Of a DNA stretch of 64,000 bases, positions 18,920-28,062 are shown piece by piece; positions within the stretch are counted from its first letter, which is position 1, and the number at the start of each line of letters is the position of its first letter. The notes under the pieces were generated by a model. That model saw only the letters and a list, made by a program, of their open reading frames with translations, did no database searches and was not told the DNA's origin. A program made the position numbers and the translations under genes. The stretch spans positions 93,178 through 157,177 of the forward strand of contig JANSXP010000009.1 in NCBI GenBank assembly GCA_024742875.1, read 5' to 3'. The DNA is from Planctomycetaceae bacterium. GTDB lineage: Bacteria; Planctomycetota; Planctomycetia; Planctomycetales; Planctomycetaceae.

Positions 18920-19840
18920 TCAGACATCGCAGACCATCGCCGCGTGTCGCAGCGCGAGCACGGGATCGTCCCAGGTCGGAATGAACTCCTGCGCCACGTA
19001 CAGATCAAACCCGGTTGCCAGAATGGCCTTCATGACAGCCGGATAGTTAATCTCCTGCGTGTCATCCAGCTCTTTGCGGCCCGGGTTTCCTGCGGTGTGG
19101 TAATGTCCAATCCAGGGGTGAAACTCGCGAATACGGCGGATGACGTCGCCGTTCATAATCTGCACATGATAGACGTCAAACAGCAGCTTAAAGCGGGGAC
19201 TGTCCATGCGACGCACCAGATCAACGCATCGTTCGACGTCGTCGCCAAAATAGCCCGGGTGCCCTTTCATCGGGTGAGAGTCGTCCCGGGAATTCAAATG
19301 CTCCAGCACAATGGTCACGCCTTTTTCCTCAGCGTAGCCAATGACCTGCTTCCAGCAGTCCAGACAGTTTTGCTCGGCAACCGCCTGGGCCATGCCCGCC
19401 ACGCTCATGCCCGTGAATGTAATCACGCTGGGCGCCTTGAATTTGACGGCGGTATCGATGGACTGACGCAGTTTGGCGATGCACTCGGCGTGATTCGCCC
19501 GATCAGCCGGCCCTTTGGCGAAGCCGTGGCTGCTCACCAGAGAAATCTTCAGGCCGGCCTTCACCGCCTCGGGGTAAAACTTCGGATCAATTCCCTCAAT
19601 GGCCTCCAGGCCAATATCAGCACAGTGCCGGATCAACTCGGGGACTGGCATGGGCTTAAAGCACCAGCCCATGACCGACTGGCGGATTCTGCCGTTTTTG
19701 ATCTTAAAGTCGGCAGGCGTGCGAGACTGTTCAATCTGAGCGGCGTTGGCCGCGGAGCCACCGAGGCTGCCTGTGGCGGCGGCACTGGCCGCCAGTCCGG
19801 CGGAGAGAAGCTGGCGGCGGGAAAGGGAAGGTGAAGACAT
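18920..19840 (-). CDS. Tat-exported sugar phosphate isomerase/epimerase-like protein (hydroxypyruvate isomerase type)
   Basis: 306 residues from the ATG at 19840, chosen because the protein then begins with a twin-arginine signal (SRRQLLSAGLAASAAATG). The mature part is a xylose-isomerase-like TIM barrel: IRQSVMGWCFKPMPVPELI, then VTIVLEHLNSRDD (metal-binding Glu), RFKLLFDVYHVQIMNGDVIRR (Asp/His) and IGHYHTAGNPGRKELDDTQEINY, ending YVAQEFIPTWDDP with a further Glu. These match the hydroxypyruvate isomerase group. The Tat signal puts it outside the cytoplasm, common for this family in planctomycetes, so the true substrate is probably not hydroxypyruvate. It stands alone, downstream of rpsD and its terminator. 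Confidence 0.9.
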   Translation of the reverse strand: MSSPSLSRRQLLSAGLAASAAATGSLGGSAANAAQIEQSRTPADFKIKNGRIRQSVMGWCFKPMPVPELIRHCADIGLEAIEGIDPKFYPEAVKAGLKISLVSSHGFAKGPADRANHAECIAKLRQSIDTAVKFKAPSVITFTGMSVAGMAQAVAEQNCLDCWKQVIGYAEEKGVTIVLEHLNSRDDSHPMKGHPGYFGDDVERCVDLVRRMDSPRFKLLFDVYHVQIMNGDVIRRIREFHPWIGHYHTAGNPGRKELDDTQEINYPAVMKAILATGFDLYVAQEFIPTWDDPVLALRHAAMVCDV

Positions 19841-19979
19841 AGCGGACCCCCAGTGCAGTCGCGAAAAAAACGGCCAATGAAGCGTGGAGCCGGTGGAAGC
19901 CGCACCAGCGCGGACGCCATTTGTAGGCACTTCGTTCGGCAGAAAAAAGCGACCGGCACGCGAGCACGGCAGGGCGCAT

Positions 19980-20009
19980 AAAAAACCGTCGACCGGAAGG
20001 CCGACGGTT
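19980..20009 (-). terminator. Rho-independent terminator of rpsD
   Basis: On the minus strand AACCGTCG pairs with CGACGGTT (19984-19991 with 20002-20009) around a loop that can add two further G-C pairs closed by TTCC. A run of six T's follows (A's at 19980-19985 on the plus strand). It lies 45 bases past the rpsD stop. Confidence 0.88.
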
Positions 20010-20053
20010 GATCGCAATTGGACGGACTGCCGTGGCAATCCGGCACCCACGGT

Positions 20054-20662
20054 TTAGCGAGACAGGAACGCCACAACCATGTTGGCATCAACGTGAACGC
20101 TGACGTCGTCGTAAGTTGGCTTCGTGGTCACGATGGCAGAAAAATTGCTGTCATCGAAGTTGATCCACTCGGTGGGAACAACCGTCATGGACTCACGAAT
20201 CGCCGTGTACAGTTTTTGAATGTTGGGACGCTTTCGCAGCGTGATGACATCGCCGGGGCGAACCATGATACCCGGCTTGTCGACCGTGATACCGTTCAGC
20301 TGGAAGTGGCGATGAACGATTCCCTGACGAGCCTGTGGGCGGGTCAGGGTGTAGCCAGCGCGACGAACCACGTTGTCCAGGCGACATTCGCAGATCACGA
20401 GCAGCTGCTCACCGGTGTTGCCTTTGGTGCGGCGGGCTTTGTTGAAGTACCGGTTCAGCTGACGGTCACGCAGACCGTAATGGAATTTGATCTTCTGTTT
20501 TTCTGCCAGACCCAGACCGTAGTTGGTGGGTTTTTTGCGGCGTTTGTGCATGCCGGGCGGGAACTCTTTGCGTTCCAGCGCCTTGATGGCTCCGGCAGAT
20601 TCGTAAACATTGACGCCCAGGCGTCGGTTGATGCGGCCTTTTGGCCCTGTGTAACGTCCCAT
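20054..20662 (-). CDS. rpsD: 30S ribosomal protein S4
   Basis: 202 residues from the ATG at 20662, giving the canonical start MGRYTGPKGRINRRLG. The N-terminal zinc-less arm has KPTNYGLGLAEKQKIKFHYG; the S4 RNA-binding domain shows LDNVVRRAGYTLTRPQARQGIVHRHFQLNG followed by PGDVITLRKR. It binds 16S rRNA early in small-subunit assembly and acts as a translational repressor in many bacteria. It lies outside any ribosomal operon, flanked by unrelated genes, with its own terminator. The 600-base upstream gap may hold its leader. Confidence 0.97.
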   Translation of the reverse strand: MGRYTGPKGRINRRLGVNVYESAGAIKALERKEFPPGMHKRRKKPTNYGLGLAEKQKIKFHYGLRDRQLNRYFNKARRTKGNTGEQLLVICECRLDNVVRRAGYTLTRPQARQGIVHRHFQLNGITVDKPGIMVRPGDVITLRKRPNIQKLYTAIRESMTVVPTEWINFDDSNFSAIVTTKPTYDDVSVHVDANMVVAFLSR

Positions 20663-20762
20663 TCGAGTGATGAACTCCACAACGTGTGTTTGACTCTATA
20701 CCACCACAGTACAACACATACCGGGCCGTCGTCCCTTGCGGCAGTTGGCCGCGCCGACAGGC

Positions 20763-20910
20763 AATTTGTCTGAGCGACAAATTACGTACAGAGAAGAGTG
20801 TGAACCGGGGGAGGCAGCTTTCCGAGATCGCTCACAGGTGTCGCCTGTGGGCGATGCCCAATCAGCTCCGAATTTGCCGTCACGTCTGATGCCAGCTTGA
20901 TGGCGTCAGA
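20763..20910 (+). ncRNA. Cluster of three small hairpins, candidate structured RNA
   Basis: In the gap between rpsD and the leucine-rich-repeat gene there are three separate inverted repeats. They are AATTTGTC/GACAAATT (20763-20783, perfect), CACAGG/CCTGTG (20833-20849, perfect) and TCTGATGCCA/TGGCGTCAGA (20885-20910, one G-T pair) followed by TTT. The last resembles a weak plus-strand terminator. No matching promoter or known RNA family was recognised. It may be a small RNA or chance structure; the strand is uncertain. Confidence 0.25.
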
Positions 20911-21302
20911 TTTCGGCGGTTCCTCGCCCTAAGTCACAAGCGTGCAAAGGTTATCGACGAACCTTCACACCTTCAACAGCACGATCGCCGGCCCGACCAG
21001 AATTCCGATAATCCGGGGCCGGATCACGCCACGACCTGCCATTGGCCGACCATCAGCGAGCGAGTCACGGGCCACCACTCCCTCACATCGACGCAGAAAA
21101 GGAGGGCGAATCAGGCAGCAAAACAGGGAGAATTGCCGCGATATCCGAAAGACACAGCCCCCAAGACGCCCGATTTTGCAGTTCAGGGGGAATTCTCGCG
21201 TGTTGCTGTGGCCCATGGTTGTTGTCATTCGTACAGAATTTCAGAATAGAAGTCGGGCCGGCGTCGATGGACTTTGAATCGTCAACATCAGGAATAATGA
21301 GT
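20911..21302. other. Intergenic stretch upstream of the leucine-rich-repeat gene
   Basis: About 390 bases with no convincing gene. Open frames on both strands have random composition. It probably contains the promoter of the downstream lipoprotein gene, but no clear -35/-10 pair could be assigned. Confidence 0.4.
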
Positions 21303-22520
21303 ATGCGAGATTTCCGCTTCCGCGCAGGCCAGATGGCCCTCGCCGGGTTGTTGTCCGCTTTCGGTGTCTTCGCGATTGCTGGATGTGAGCAACTGGAAGA
21401 TGCGGTCGACGACGTCACGTCCAGCGACGACACGCCGCCTGCCACCGATTCAGTCGAATCTGGACCGCCGGTCGCAGAGCCCGCCCCCGTCACGCCGGAA
21501 CCGCCCCGACTGGTGGCCGCAGATCTGATCGCGGCTTTCGAATCGCTCAGCCCGGAGCAGATTGATGATTCTGCACTGGCCGCTGTAGCCCAAACGCCGG
21601 AATCCGCAGCCGCCGTCACGGTAGTTGATTCCGCCAATCCGACGGCAGTCACCGGGGCAGGGCTGCAGACTCTGACAAAACTGCCCAATTTGCACACGTT
21701 GATCCTGAACGGGAATACGATGGCGGCCTCAGACTGGAACACGGTGGGACAGCTGAGTGGCCTGCGATATCTGGAGGTACGAGGGACCGCAGTGGATGAC
21801 AATGTGGTTGCCGCATGGAAGGATCTGAACGAACTGCAGTCTGCTAACCTGTCGGGCACGCAGATTACGGCGGCTGCGGGACCAGCGCTGGCGGCGCTCA
21901 CTGCAGTGACAGATCTGGAACTGGCGAGCACTCGCATCGACGATTCCACCATTGCGGCGATTGCCTCGTTACCAATTCGCTCGCTCAATCTCTCCCGGTG
22001 TCGCATCACCGGTGCGAGCATGTCAAAAATCGGGTCATTTGAAGGGCTGGAGGAGCTGGATCTGTCGTTCACTCAAATGCTGGGCGGAGACTTCAAGGGC
22101 ATCAACCGATCGAAAATCCGCAGGTTGAACGTTGGCGAGACGAATTTTGGGATCGACGGTTTTGTGGCCATCAAGGGCATGAGGGAGCTGGAGGAACTCA
22201 ACGTCTATCGCGCGGGGCTGGTCGATCACACCAAATGCAATGTTTTCAAGACGATGCCCCGACTCCGCGTGCTGAACGCGGGAGGCAATCAGCTGACCAA
22301 CGCGGGCCTGAAAGTCTTCTTCAAGGGCCATCGCTCTCTGGAAGAGTTGCAACTGCTCAACTGCAAAGCGATTTCCGACGCCGGCCTGGCGGAACTGGTG
22401 GGTGTGAAGACCCTGAAAGTCCTCAACCTGTCCAACACCTCCTGCACGCAGGCGGGCGCGACAGCGCTGAAACAGCGACTTCCGGAATGCCGGATCGTGA
22501 CGAACGACGGCACTTTCTAA
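21303..22520 (+). CDS. Leucine-rich-repeat lipoprotein
   Basis: About 405 residues. The start is ATG 21303, 9 bases after AGGA; an ATG two codons earlier is possible but too close to it. The signal peptide ends in a lipobox (AIAGC, about residue 28). An acidic Pro-rich linker follows (about 30-90), then tandem leucine-rich repeats of about 24 residues (LPNLHTLILNGNTM, LSGLRYLEVRGTAV, LNELQSANLSGTQI, LTAVTDLELASTRI, LEELDLSFTQM, LRVLNAGGNQLTNAG, LEELQLLNCKAISDAG, LKVLNLSNTSCTQAG). The later repeats have the GC-rich cysteine-containing type pattern. Such exported proteins are common in planctomycetes and likely bind proteins at the cell surface. No partner gene is evident. Confidence 0.88.
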   Translation: MRDFRFRAGQMALAGLLSAFGVFAIAGCEQLEDAVDDVTSSDDTPPATDSVESGPPVAEPAPVTPEPPRLVAADLIAAFESLSPEQIDDSALAAVAQTPESAAAVTVVDSANPTAVTGAGLQTLTKLPNLHTLILNGNTMAASDWNTVGQLSGLRYLEVRGTAVDDNVVAAWKDLNELQSANLSGTQITAAAGPALAALTAVTDLELASTRIDDSTIAAIASLPIRSLNLSRCRITGASMSKIGSFEGLEELDLSFTQMLGGDFKGINRSKIRRLNVGETNFGIDGFVAIKGMRELEELNVYRAGLVDHTKCNVFKTMPRLRVLNAGGNQLTNAGLKVFFKGHRSLEELQLLNCKAISDAGLAELVGVKTLKVLNLSNTSCTQAGATALKQRLPECRIVTNDGTF

Positions 22521-22773
22521 CGGGTGCCTGCCCGGCGCTTAGTGGTGGCTGTCCGGTGGCCGGATCATGCGGCAGCCGGGGCTGAACGTTTTCCGGCCAG
22601 AAGTCCCGTCAGAAGAGACTCCTGACCTCGCTGACTCCCGGAAGTCGATTTCGCGGGTCGCAATGCGACTTTGGGAATCGCTGCTGATTGACAGACGCCG
22701 TTGCGGGGCAATAATCCCGGTTCGCATATTTTTGACGAATCGAGCCGGGATAACGGCCGATCGGAGTAAGACC

Positions 22774-23577
22774 GTGTCGCCGCTGAAGAAGAAAATCCCA
22801 CTCTACACGACCCCCGAAGAAATCGAGGGGTTGAAAGCGGCATCACGCTTCAACGCCGGATTGCTGGACGTGATTCGCCCCCACGTGAAGGCAGGGGTCA
22901 CAACCAACGAACTGGACAGGATCGCCGACGAGTATACGCGCGATCATGGTCACACCCCCGCTTGCCTGGGATACCACGGATATCCCAAATCCATCTGCAC
23001 CAGCATCAATGAGGTCGTTTGCCACGGGATTCCGGACGACACGCAGCTGCAGGATGGCGACATCGTCAATGTCGATCTGACCACCATTGTGGACGGCTGG
23101 TACGGCGACCAGTCGGAGACGTTTCTCATTGGTGAAGTCAGCACAGAGGCTCGCAAGCTCGTTCAGACGACCTTCGAAGCACTGTTTGTTGGAATTCACG
23201 CGGCCCTGCCGGGACGCCCTGTCAGCCTGATCGGCCGCGCTATTCAGGCGTTTGCTCAGGAGGCCGGCTACTCCGTCGTTCGTGAATATCAGGGACATGG
23301 GATCGGCCAGCAGTTTCATCAGGATCCTGGGATCCCTCACTTCCCCACGTTAACATCGAATCGTGATCTGCTGAATCCGGGCACCTGTTTTACAGTCGAA
23401 CCCATGTTGAACATTGGTGGCTGGAAGACCAAGCTCGACAAGTCCGACGGCTGGACCGTTCGCACAATGGATCGGGCTCTTTCCGCGCAGTTTGAGCACA
23501 CGATTCTGATGACCGAGGACGGCCCGGAAATCCTCACAGGAACGCAGGACGGACCTCAGGAAGGTCATCGATTCTGA
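22774..23577 (+). CDS. map: Methionine aminopeptidase, type I
   Basis: 267 residues from a GTG at 22774 with GGAG eight bases upstream. The N-terminus then matches the family ([20 protein letters not shown]). Metal and catalytic residues are visible: the His in VVCHGIP, the two Asp in [20 protein letters not shown], the His in [14 protein letters not shown], the Glu in TVEPML and the Glu in QFEHTIL. No N-terminal zinc-finger extension is present, so it is type Ia/Ib. It removes the initiator methionine from new proteins. It is preceded by the leucine-rich-repeat gene with a 250-base gap that shows no other gene. Confidence 0.95.
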   Translation: MSPLKKKIPLYTTPEEIEGLKAASRFNAGLLDVIRPHVKAGVTTNELDRIADEYTRDHGHTPACLGYHGYPKSICTSINEVVCHGIPDDTQLQDGDIVNVDLTTIVDGWYGDQSETFLIGEVSTEARKLVQTTFEALFVGIHAALPGRPVSLIGRAIQAFAQEAGYSVVREYQGHGIGQQFHQDPGIPHFPTLTSNRDLLNPGTCFTVEPMLNIGGWKTKLDKSDGWTVRTMDRALSAQFEHTILMTEDGPEILTGTQDGPQEGHRF

Positions 23578-23602
23578 AGCCCGACGCTGTGGACCTCACC
23601 AC

Positions 23603-23624
23603 GGCAACGTCAGGGCAACGTCAG
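23603..23624. repeat. Two perfect 11-base tandem copies
   Basis: GGCAACGTCAG occurs twice head to tail just after the map gene, followed by related G+C-rich short repeats (GCGGCGGATT, twice, near 23635-23660). No function is evident. The rest of the 307-base gap 23578-23884 shows no gene. Confidence 0.5.
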
Positions 23625-23884
23625 GGCGATGTTGAGGCGGCGGATTCGCGGCGGATTTGCAGCGAATCCTCGCAGACGGGCAACGGATTCGCCCGGGCAG
23701 TTTGGCATTGGCGGCCATGAAACTGCGACCAGATGATGGAAAAACGACTTCCGGATCATGGAATTCGAGTGCCAATATGGCGTGGATTCGCCGTTGCCCT
23801 GGAACCCCTCGCGGCATGCATTAGACTGCGGGGTCTGGATTTTCGGGGCCACGCCGATTTCTTCGGCCAACAAATCATCGATCC

Positions 23885-25129
23885 ATGCGCACACGACTCA
23901 CAGCTGTTTTGGTGTTCACCAGTTCTCTGACCGCCACGGCCGGTGACTGGACGGAGTTCCGGGGCCCCCAGGGCGACGGACACTCCACGGCGATCAATTT
24001 GCCGCGTCAATGGAGCGAAACCGAAAACGTGACGTGGAAGTCCGCCATCGAAGGCACTGGGTGGTCTTCACCGGTGACGGCCGGGGATCAGATATTCCTG
24101 ACCACAGCCGTCCCGGTCGCCGAAGAGGATCGGCACGACCTGAAAGTCGTGTGTCTGTCAGCAGCGGACGGCCAGCGTATCTGGACAACCACCGTTTTCC
24201 AGCAGGACGATGGTGCGGTCGAAATGCACCGTAAGAACAGCCCGGCGAGTGCCACGCCCATTGTGGAAGGCGATTTTCTCTATGTGCATTTCGGCTCACA
24301 GGGAACCGCCTGCCTGGATTTGTCGGGCAAAGTCATCTGGAAAAACGACACACTGAAGTACAAGTCCCAGCACGGCAACGGAGGCTGTCCGGCCATCGCT
24401 CAGCAGACAATGATCATCTGCTGCGACGGACGCGACGCGAGATTTGTCGTGGGACTGGACAAGACCACGGGCAGGCAGATCTGGCGGACCGAACGCGAGT
24501 TATCGCCATCACGCGGATTCAGCTTTTGCACGCCCACACTGATCAAAGTCGATGGCCAGTGGCAGGCCGTCTGCCCGGGCAGCGGTGGCGTGTGGGCCTA
24601 TGATCCAGCCACCGGTCGGCAGATCTGGCGTGTGGCCTATGGAGAAGGCTACTCTGTGGTTCCACGGCCCATCTTTGCTCATGGCCTGATCTATGTCTGC
24701 AGTGGCTTCGGTGACAGTCAGGTGTTCGCGATTGACCCCAGTGGCACGGGCGACATCACCCAGACCCACGTGAAGTGGCAGTCCAAAAAGGGCATCCCCA
24801 AGTCCCCGTCCCTGCTGATTGTGGGACAGGAACTGTACATGGTGGATGATCGGGGCATTGCCAGTTGCCGGGACGCATTGAGCGGTGAAATTCACTGGCA
24901 GGAACGATTCCCCGGAGCTTTCTCTGCTTCACCGTCTTTTGCTGATGGAGTGATTTACTTCCAGAACGAAACGGGCGAGACCACGGTGATCAAGCCGGGC
25001 CAGACGTTTCAGCTCGTCGGCCGCAACAGTCTGGGTGACGGCAAACTGCGGACGTTCGCCTCGTTTGCCTTCATCGACAACAGCATTCTGCTGCGAAACG
25101 AAACCTACGTGTATCGACTAACCAAATAA
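23885..25129 (+). CDS. Exported PQQ-type beta-propeller protein
   Basis: 414 residues with a signal peptide cleaved near residue 19 (TATAGD). The mature protein opens DWTEFRGPQGDGHS, the signature of a large planctomycete family of PQQ-like propellers. Repeated blades are visible, each ending in a tryptophan-docking type motif (ADGQRIWTTTV, LSGKVIWKN, TTGRQIWRTE, ATGRQIWRVA, LSGEIHWQERF). The family resembles BamB and quinoprotein dehydrogenases, but bound PQQ cannot be claimed because catalytic residues are not evident. A paralogue lies at 48619-49875 in this window. Its neighbours (map, glyS) do not suggest a pathway. Confidence 0.9.
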   Translation: MRTRLTAVLVFTSSLTATAGDWTEFRGPQGDGHSTAINLPRQWSETENVTWKSAIEGTGWSSPVTAGDQIFLTTAVPVAEEDRHDLKVVCLSAADGQRIWTTTVFQQDDGAVEMHRKNSPASATPIVEGDFLYVHFGSQGTACLDLSGKVIWKNDTLKYKSQHGNGGCPAIAQQTMIICCDGRDARFVVGLDKTTGRQIWRTERELSPSRGFSFCTPTLIKVDGQWQAVCPGSGGVWAYDPATGRQIWRVAYGEGYSVVPRPIFAHGLIYVCSGFGDSQVFAIDPSGTGDITQTHVKWQSKKGIPKSPSLLIVGQELYMVDDRGIASCRDALSGEIHWQERFPGAFSASPSFADGVIYFQNETGETTVIKPGQTFQLVGRNSLGDGKLRTFASFAFIDNSILLRNETYVYRLTK

Positions 25130-25324
25130 ACCAGACGGCTGCGGGAAGGTCGGCGGTTTGATGTCGGCGGAAATCGGCCCATCAAATGGGTTGTCCCCTG
25201 CGACGGAAACGGTCGATACGTCAACGAAGTCCGGCACCGATCCTTTTCCGACAGGTGGTGTCTGACAACACGTTTCCGGGACCGGGCCAGACAAGTCCGG
25301 CAGCAATGACAGGTCCATGGACAT
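25118..25324 (-). CDS. Possible small protein antiparallel to the propeller gene end
   Basis: A 68-residue frame from the ATG at 25324 whose product (MSMDLSLLPDLSGPVPE at the start, FPQPSGLFG at the end) has a more natural composition than other frames in gaps. Its last 12 bases overlap the end of the propeller gene on the other strand. There is no good ribosome site and I do not recognise the protein, so it may be chance. The remaining part of the 302-base gap up to glyS holds nothing I can name. Confidence 0.25.
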   Translation of the reverse strand: MSMDLSLLPDLSGPVPETCCQTPPVGKGSVPDFVDVSTVSVAGDNPFDGPISADIKPPTFPQPSGLFG

Positions 25325-25431
25325 CGTTGCAGCACTGTGCCGGAGATTTACAATTCGCCACGCCAAAGACGGGGCGACAACACCGGGTCGCTGCCCCCAG
25401 CAGGGACCGCCATTTAGAAAGTGAAGTTTCG

Positions 25432-27093
25432 ATGAGCCGTTCGATGGAGAAGATCGTCGCGTTGTGCAAACGACGCGGGTTTATATTTCAGAACTCGGAG
25501 ATCTACGGAGGTCAGAACGGTTTCTGGGATTACGGTCCCCTCGGTACAGAATTGAAACGCAACGTTCGTGACAGCTGGTACCACGACATGGTGGCCGCGC
25601 ACAACGAACTGGTGGCCCCCGAATCTGCGCCCTCAAAATATCAGATGGTGGGCGTGGAAACGTCTCTGATTATGCACCCGCAGGTCTGGAAGTGTTCGGG
25701 ACACTACGATCTGTTCCACGACATGATGGTCGACTGCCGGGAAACCAAATCTCGTTTTCGTCTGGATCAGATTCGCTGCCGCACGGTCCGCTTTGAAGGC
25801 GAGACGGTGAAGCAGGACGGCACAGAAGCCACGCTGGACAGGGTCATGGTCACTTCGACCGCCGAAGACTTCGAACAGGATCTGACCGACCAGGCGCTAA
25901 AAGCCTTCGGCAAGAAAAAGAAATACGCCGATCGCCTGCAGTGGGAAGGCGACGTGTCGACGCTGGACAAAGTGGATGTGGAGCAGTTCGCGAACGTAGT
26001 CGCGCCCGGAGCCACTAAAGCGGGGACACTCACTGCGCCCCGCGAATTCAATCTCATGATGAAGACCATCATTGGTGCCCTGGGCACAGACGATGACGCG
26101 GCCTTCCTGCGACCGGAAACCGCGCAGGGGATCTTCGTCAACTTTAAGAACGTGGTCGACAGCAGCCGCGTCAAGCTGCCGTTTGGAATCTGCCAGGTGG
26201 GCAAGAGTTTCCGCAACGAAATTACGCCGCGAAACTTTACGTTCCGTTCGCGCGAGTTTGAGCAGATGGAGATCGAGTTCTTCTGCCGACCGGACGAATC
26301 CGCCGGCTGGTACAAATACTGGCGTGACCGTCGCTACCAGTGGTATCTGGATCTGGGCGTCAGTCAGGATCGTCTGATTCTTCGCGATCATCATGCCGAA
26401 GAACTGGCACACTACTCTGTGGGCACCGCTGACATCGAATACGCGTTTCCATTTCTGGACGAAGGCGAATTCGGCGAGCTGGAAGGCGTGGCGCATCGCG
26501 GTGATTTTGACCTGCGTTCGCACATGGAAGGCAAGCTGGCCCGCAATGCGGATGGCGACCTGGCCGTGGAACTGAACGACGACGGCAAGCCGAAGCACCG
26601 CGGCAGCGGCAAAGACCTGACCTATTTTGACGACCAGGCCAAAGAGCGTTTTTTGCCGCACGTGATCGAACCCTCGGCGGGCGCAGATCGGGCCACGCTG
26701 GCGTTTATCTGCGAAGCCTATCACGAAGATCAGCAGCCGGACGAAAAGGGCAAGATGCAGGAGCGCGTGGTCATGCAGTTCCACCCGCGGCTGGCGCCCG
26801 TGAAAGCGGCCGTGTTCCCGCTGATCAAGAAAGAGGGCATGCCGGAAAAGGCGGCCGAAGTGTTCGGCGCGCTGAAAGCGGCTGGCCTGAGCTGCCAGTA
26901 TGATCAGCAGGGGGCGATCGGCCGGCGATATCGTCGACAGGATGAGATCGGTACGCCGTACTGCATCACCATTGATGGGGACACGATGCAGGATGACACA
27001 GTCACCATCCGTGATCGTGATTCGCTGGAACAGACGCGAATCTCGGTGCAGGATGTTGTTGCTGAAGTGACCGGACGCCTGGGCAGCGTGTAG
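25432..27093 (+). CDS. glyS: Glycyl-tRNA synthetase, dimeric type
   Basis: 553 residues from the ATG at 25432. It is the single-chain (alpha-2) type: the N-terminus reads MEKIVALCKRRGFIFQNSEIY and GFWDYGPLG (motif 1 area). Motif 2 is SFRNEITPRNFTFRSREFEQME (about 260-280) and the motif 3/anticodon junction is LPHVIEPSAGADRATLAF. The C-terminal anticodon-binding domain has LAPVKAAVFPLIKKEG and DEIGTPYCITIDGDTM. It charges tRNA-Gly. A 302-base gap precedes it, without a recognisable T-box or other leader. A hairpin that could end its transcript lies about 85 bases downstream. Confidence 0.96.
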   Translation: MSRSMEKIVALCKRRGFIFQNSEIYGGQNGFWDYGPLGTELKRNVRDSWYHDMVAAHNELVAPESAPSKYQMVGVETSLIMHPQVWKCSGHYDLFHDMMVDCRETKSRFRLDQIRCRTVRFEGETVKQDGTEATLDRVMVTSTAEDFEQDLTDQALKAFGKKKKYADRLQWEGDVSTLDKVDVEQFANVVAPGATKAGTLTAPREFNLMMKTIIGALGTDDDAAFLRPETAQGIFVNFKNVVDSSRVKLPFGICQVGKSFRNEITPRNFTFRSREFEQMEIEFFCRPDESAGWYKYWRDRRYQWYLDLGVSQDRLILRDHHAEELAHYSVGTADIEYAFPFLDEGEFGELEGVAHRGDFDLRSHMEGKLARNADGDLAVELNDDGKPKHRGSGKDLTYFDDQAKERFLPHVIEPSAGADRATLAFICEAYHEDQQPDEKGKMQERVVMQFHPRLAPVKAAVFPLIKKEGMPEKAAEVFGALKAAGLSCQYDQQGAIGRRYRRQDEIGTPYCITIDGDTMQDDTVTIRDRDSLEQTRISVQDVVAEVTGRLGSV

Positions 27094-27177
27094 CGACCAG
27101 CGCCCCGGGTGACTGGGGAGCGAAAGCCGCGAGCGATGGTTCACAGAGGATCTGCAATTCCCCCGTGGTGGCAAAAA

Positions 27178-27209
27178 ACGAGCTCAGTCGATAGCCAGAC
27201 TGAGCTCGT
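27178..27209. promoter_or_regulatory. Perfect 12-base inverted repeat just upstream of the DtxR-type gene
   Basis: ACGAGCTCAGTC (27178-27189) and GACTGAGCTCGT (27198-27209) form a perfect inverted repeat with an 8-base spacer, ending 17 bases before the start codon. Six A's precede it (27173-27178) but no T-run follows, so on the plus strand it is a poor terminator for glyS. It could be the operator of the regulator or an RNA stem blocking its start. The role is inferred from position. Confidence 0.5.
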
Positions 27210-27226
27210 CCTGCCAACATAAGTGG

Positions 27227-27898
27227 ATGGCGAGTCTGACCGTCGAAAACTACGTCAAAGCCATCCTGCAGGTCGGAAAAAAGTCCGGAGCAGACCTGGT
27301 GTCTCCCGGTGCGCTGGCCACTCGTCTGGGTGTTTCTCCAGGCAGTGTGACCAGCATGCTCAAAACGCTGGCGGAGTCCGGGCTGGTCAGTTACGTGCCG
27401 TATGAAGGTGTTCGCCTGACCGCAGCCGGCCACAAACTGGCCACACGAATGGTTCGTCGTCACCGATTGATTGAACTGTTTCTGCACAACACGCTGAATC
27501 TCACGTGGGATCAGGTGCACCAGGAAGCGGAAGAACTGGAGCACGCGGTCAGCGAGTTTCTGGTCGATCGTATAGACGAATACCTCGGCCATCCAGGCGC
27601 TGATCCGCACGGCGCTCCGATTCCAGCAGCCGACGGACAGATGCGGGGAGACACCGCCAGCACCGTCACGCTGGCGGTTTGTGAAATCGGCGAGCGAGTG
27701 CGATTCGTGCGTGTCGTCAATCAGGAGCCCGATTTTCTCCGCTATCTCTCAGATTCCGGATTTCAGCTCGGCAAGGTTGGAGCCATCGTGGAAAACAGCC
27801 ATGATGCCGGCGTCATTCGCACGGAAATTGAGGGCCAGCAGTTTACCGTGGGTTTGCGGGCTGCACAGTCCATCCTGGTGGAACGCGCGATTTCGTAG
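27227..27898 (+). CDS. DtxR/MntR-family metal-dependent transcriptional regulator
   Basis: 223 residues. The N-terminal winged helix reads [53 protein letters not shown]; the dimerisation/metal domain has [41 protein letters not shown] with the His/Glu metal ligands of the family, then [16 protein letters not shown]-terminal FeoA-like SH3 domain follows (about 145-223). Such proteins repress metal uptake genes when iron or manganese binds. No transporter gene is adjacent. A perfect inverted repeat sits directly upstream and may be its own operator. The ATG has no clear ribosome site. Confidence 0.92.
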   Translation: MASLTVENYVKAILQVGKKSGADLVSPGALATRLGVSPGSVTSMLKTLAESGLVSYVPYEGVRLTAAGHKLATRMVRRHRLIELFLHNTLNLTWDQVHQEAEELEHAVSEFLVDRIDEYLGHPGADPHGAPIPAADGQMRGDTASTVTLAVCEIGERVRFVRVVNQEPDFLRYLSDSGFQLGKVGAIVENSHDAGVIRTEIEGQQFTVGLRAAQSILVERAIS

Positions 27899-28062
27899 TT
27901 CGCCAGGTATCGCTCACCTCGCAGCCGCTTTGCAGACTTCACCAGGCACTGGCCGAGTTGCCAGGCGGTGGCCGCATTTGCGGTCTGTGCGAACGACGGT
28001 ATCAACGCCGCAGGCCCCTGCATCACGATTCTCTCCCCAGGGCTCGAACAGAAGCATCGCTC

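Noticed and set aside
23610..23894. Minus-strand frame of 94 codons in the gap between map and the propeller
   Set aside because: The first residues look natural but the rest does not, and it covers the propeller's start region.
25897..27174. Minus-strand frame of 425 codons across glyS
   Set aside because: Shadow of the glycyl-tRNA synthetase gene; product is His/Arg/Val-rich without motifs.
27178..27209. Inverted repeat read as a simple glyS terminator
   Set aside because: No T-run follows on the plus strand; the A-run lies on the wrong side. Kept as a regulatory candidate.
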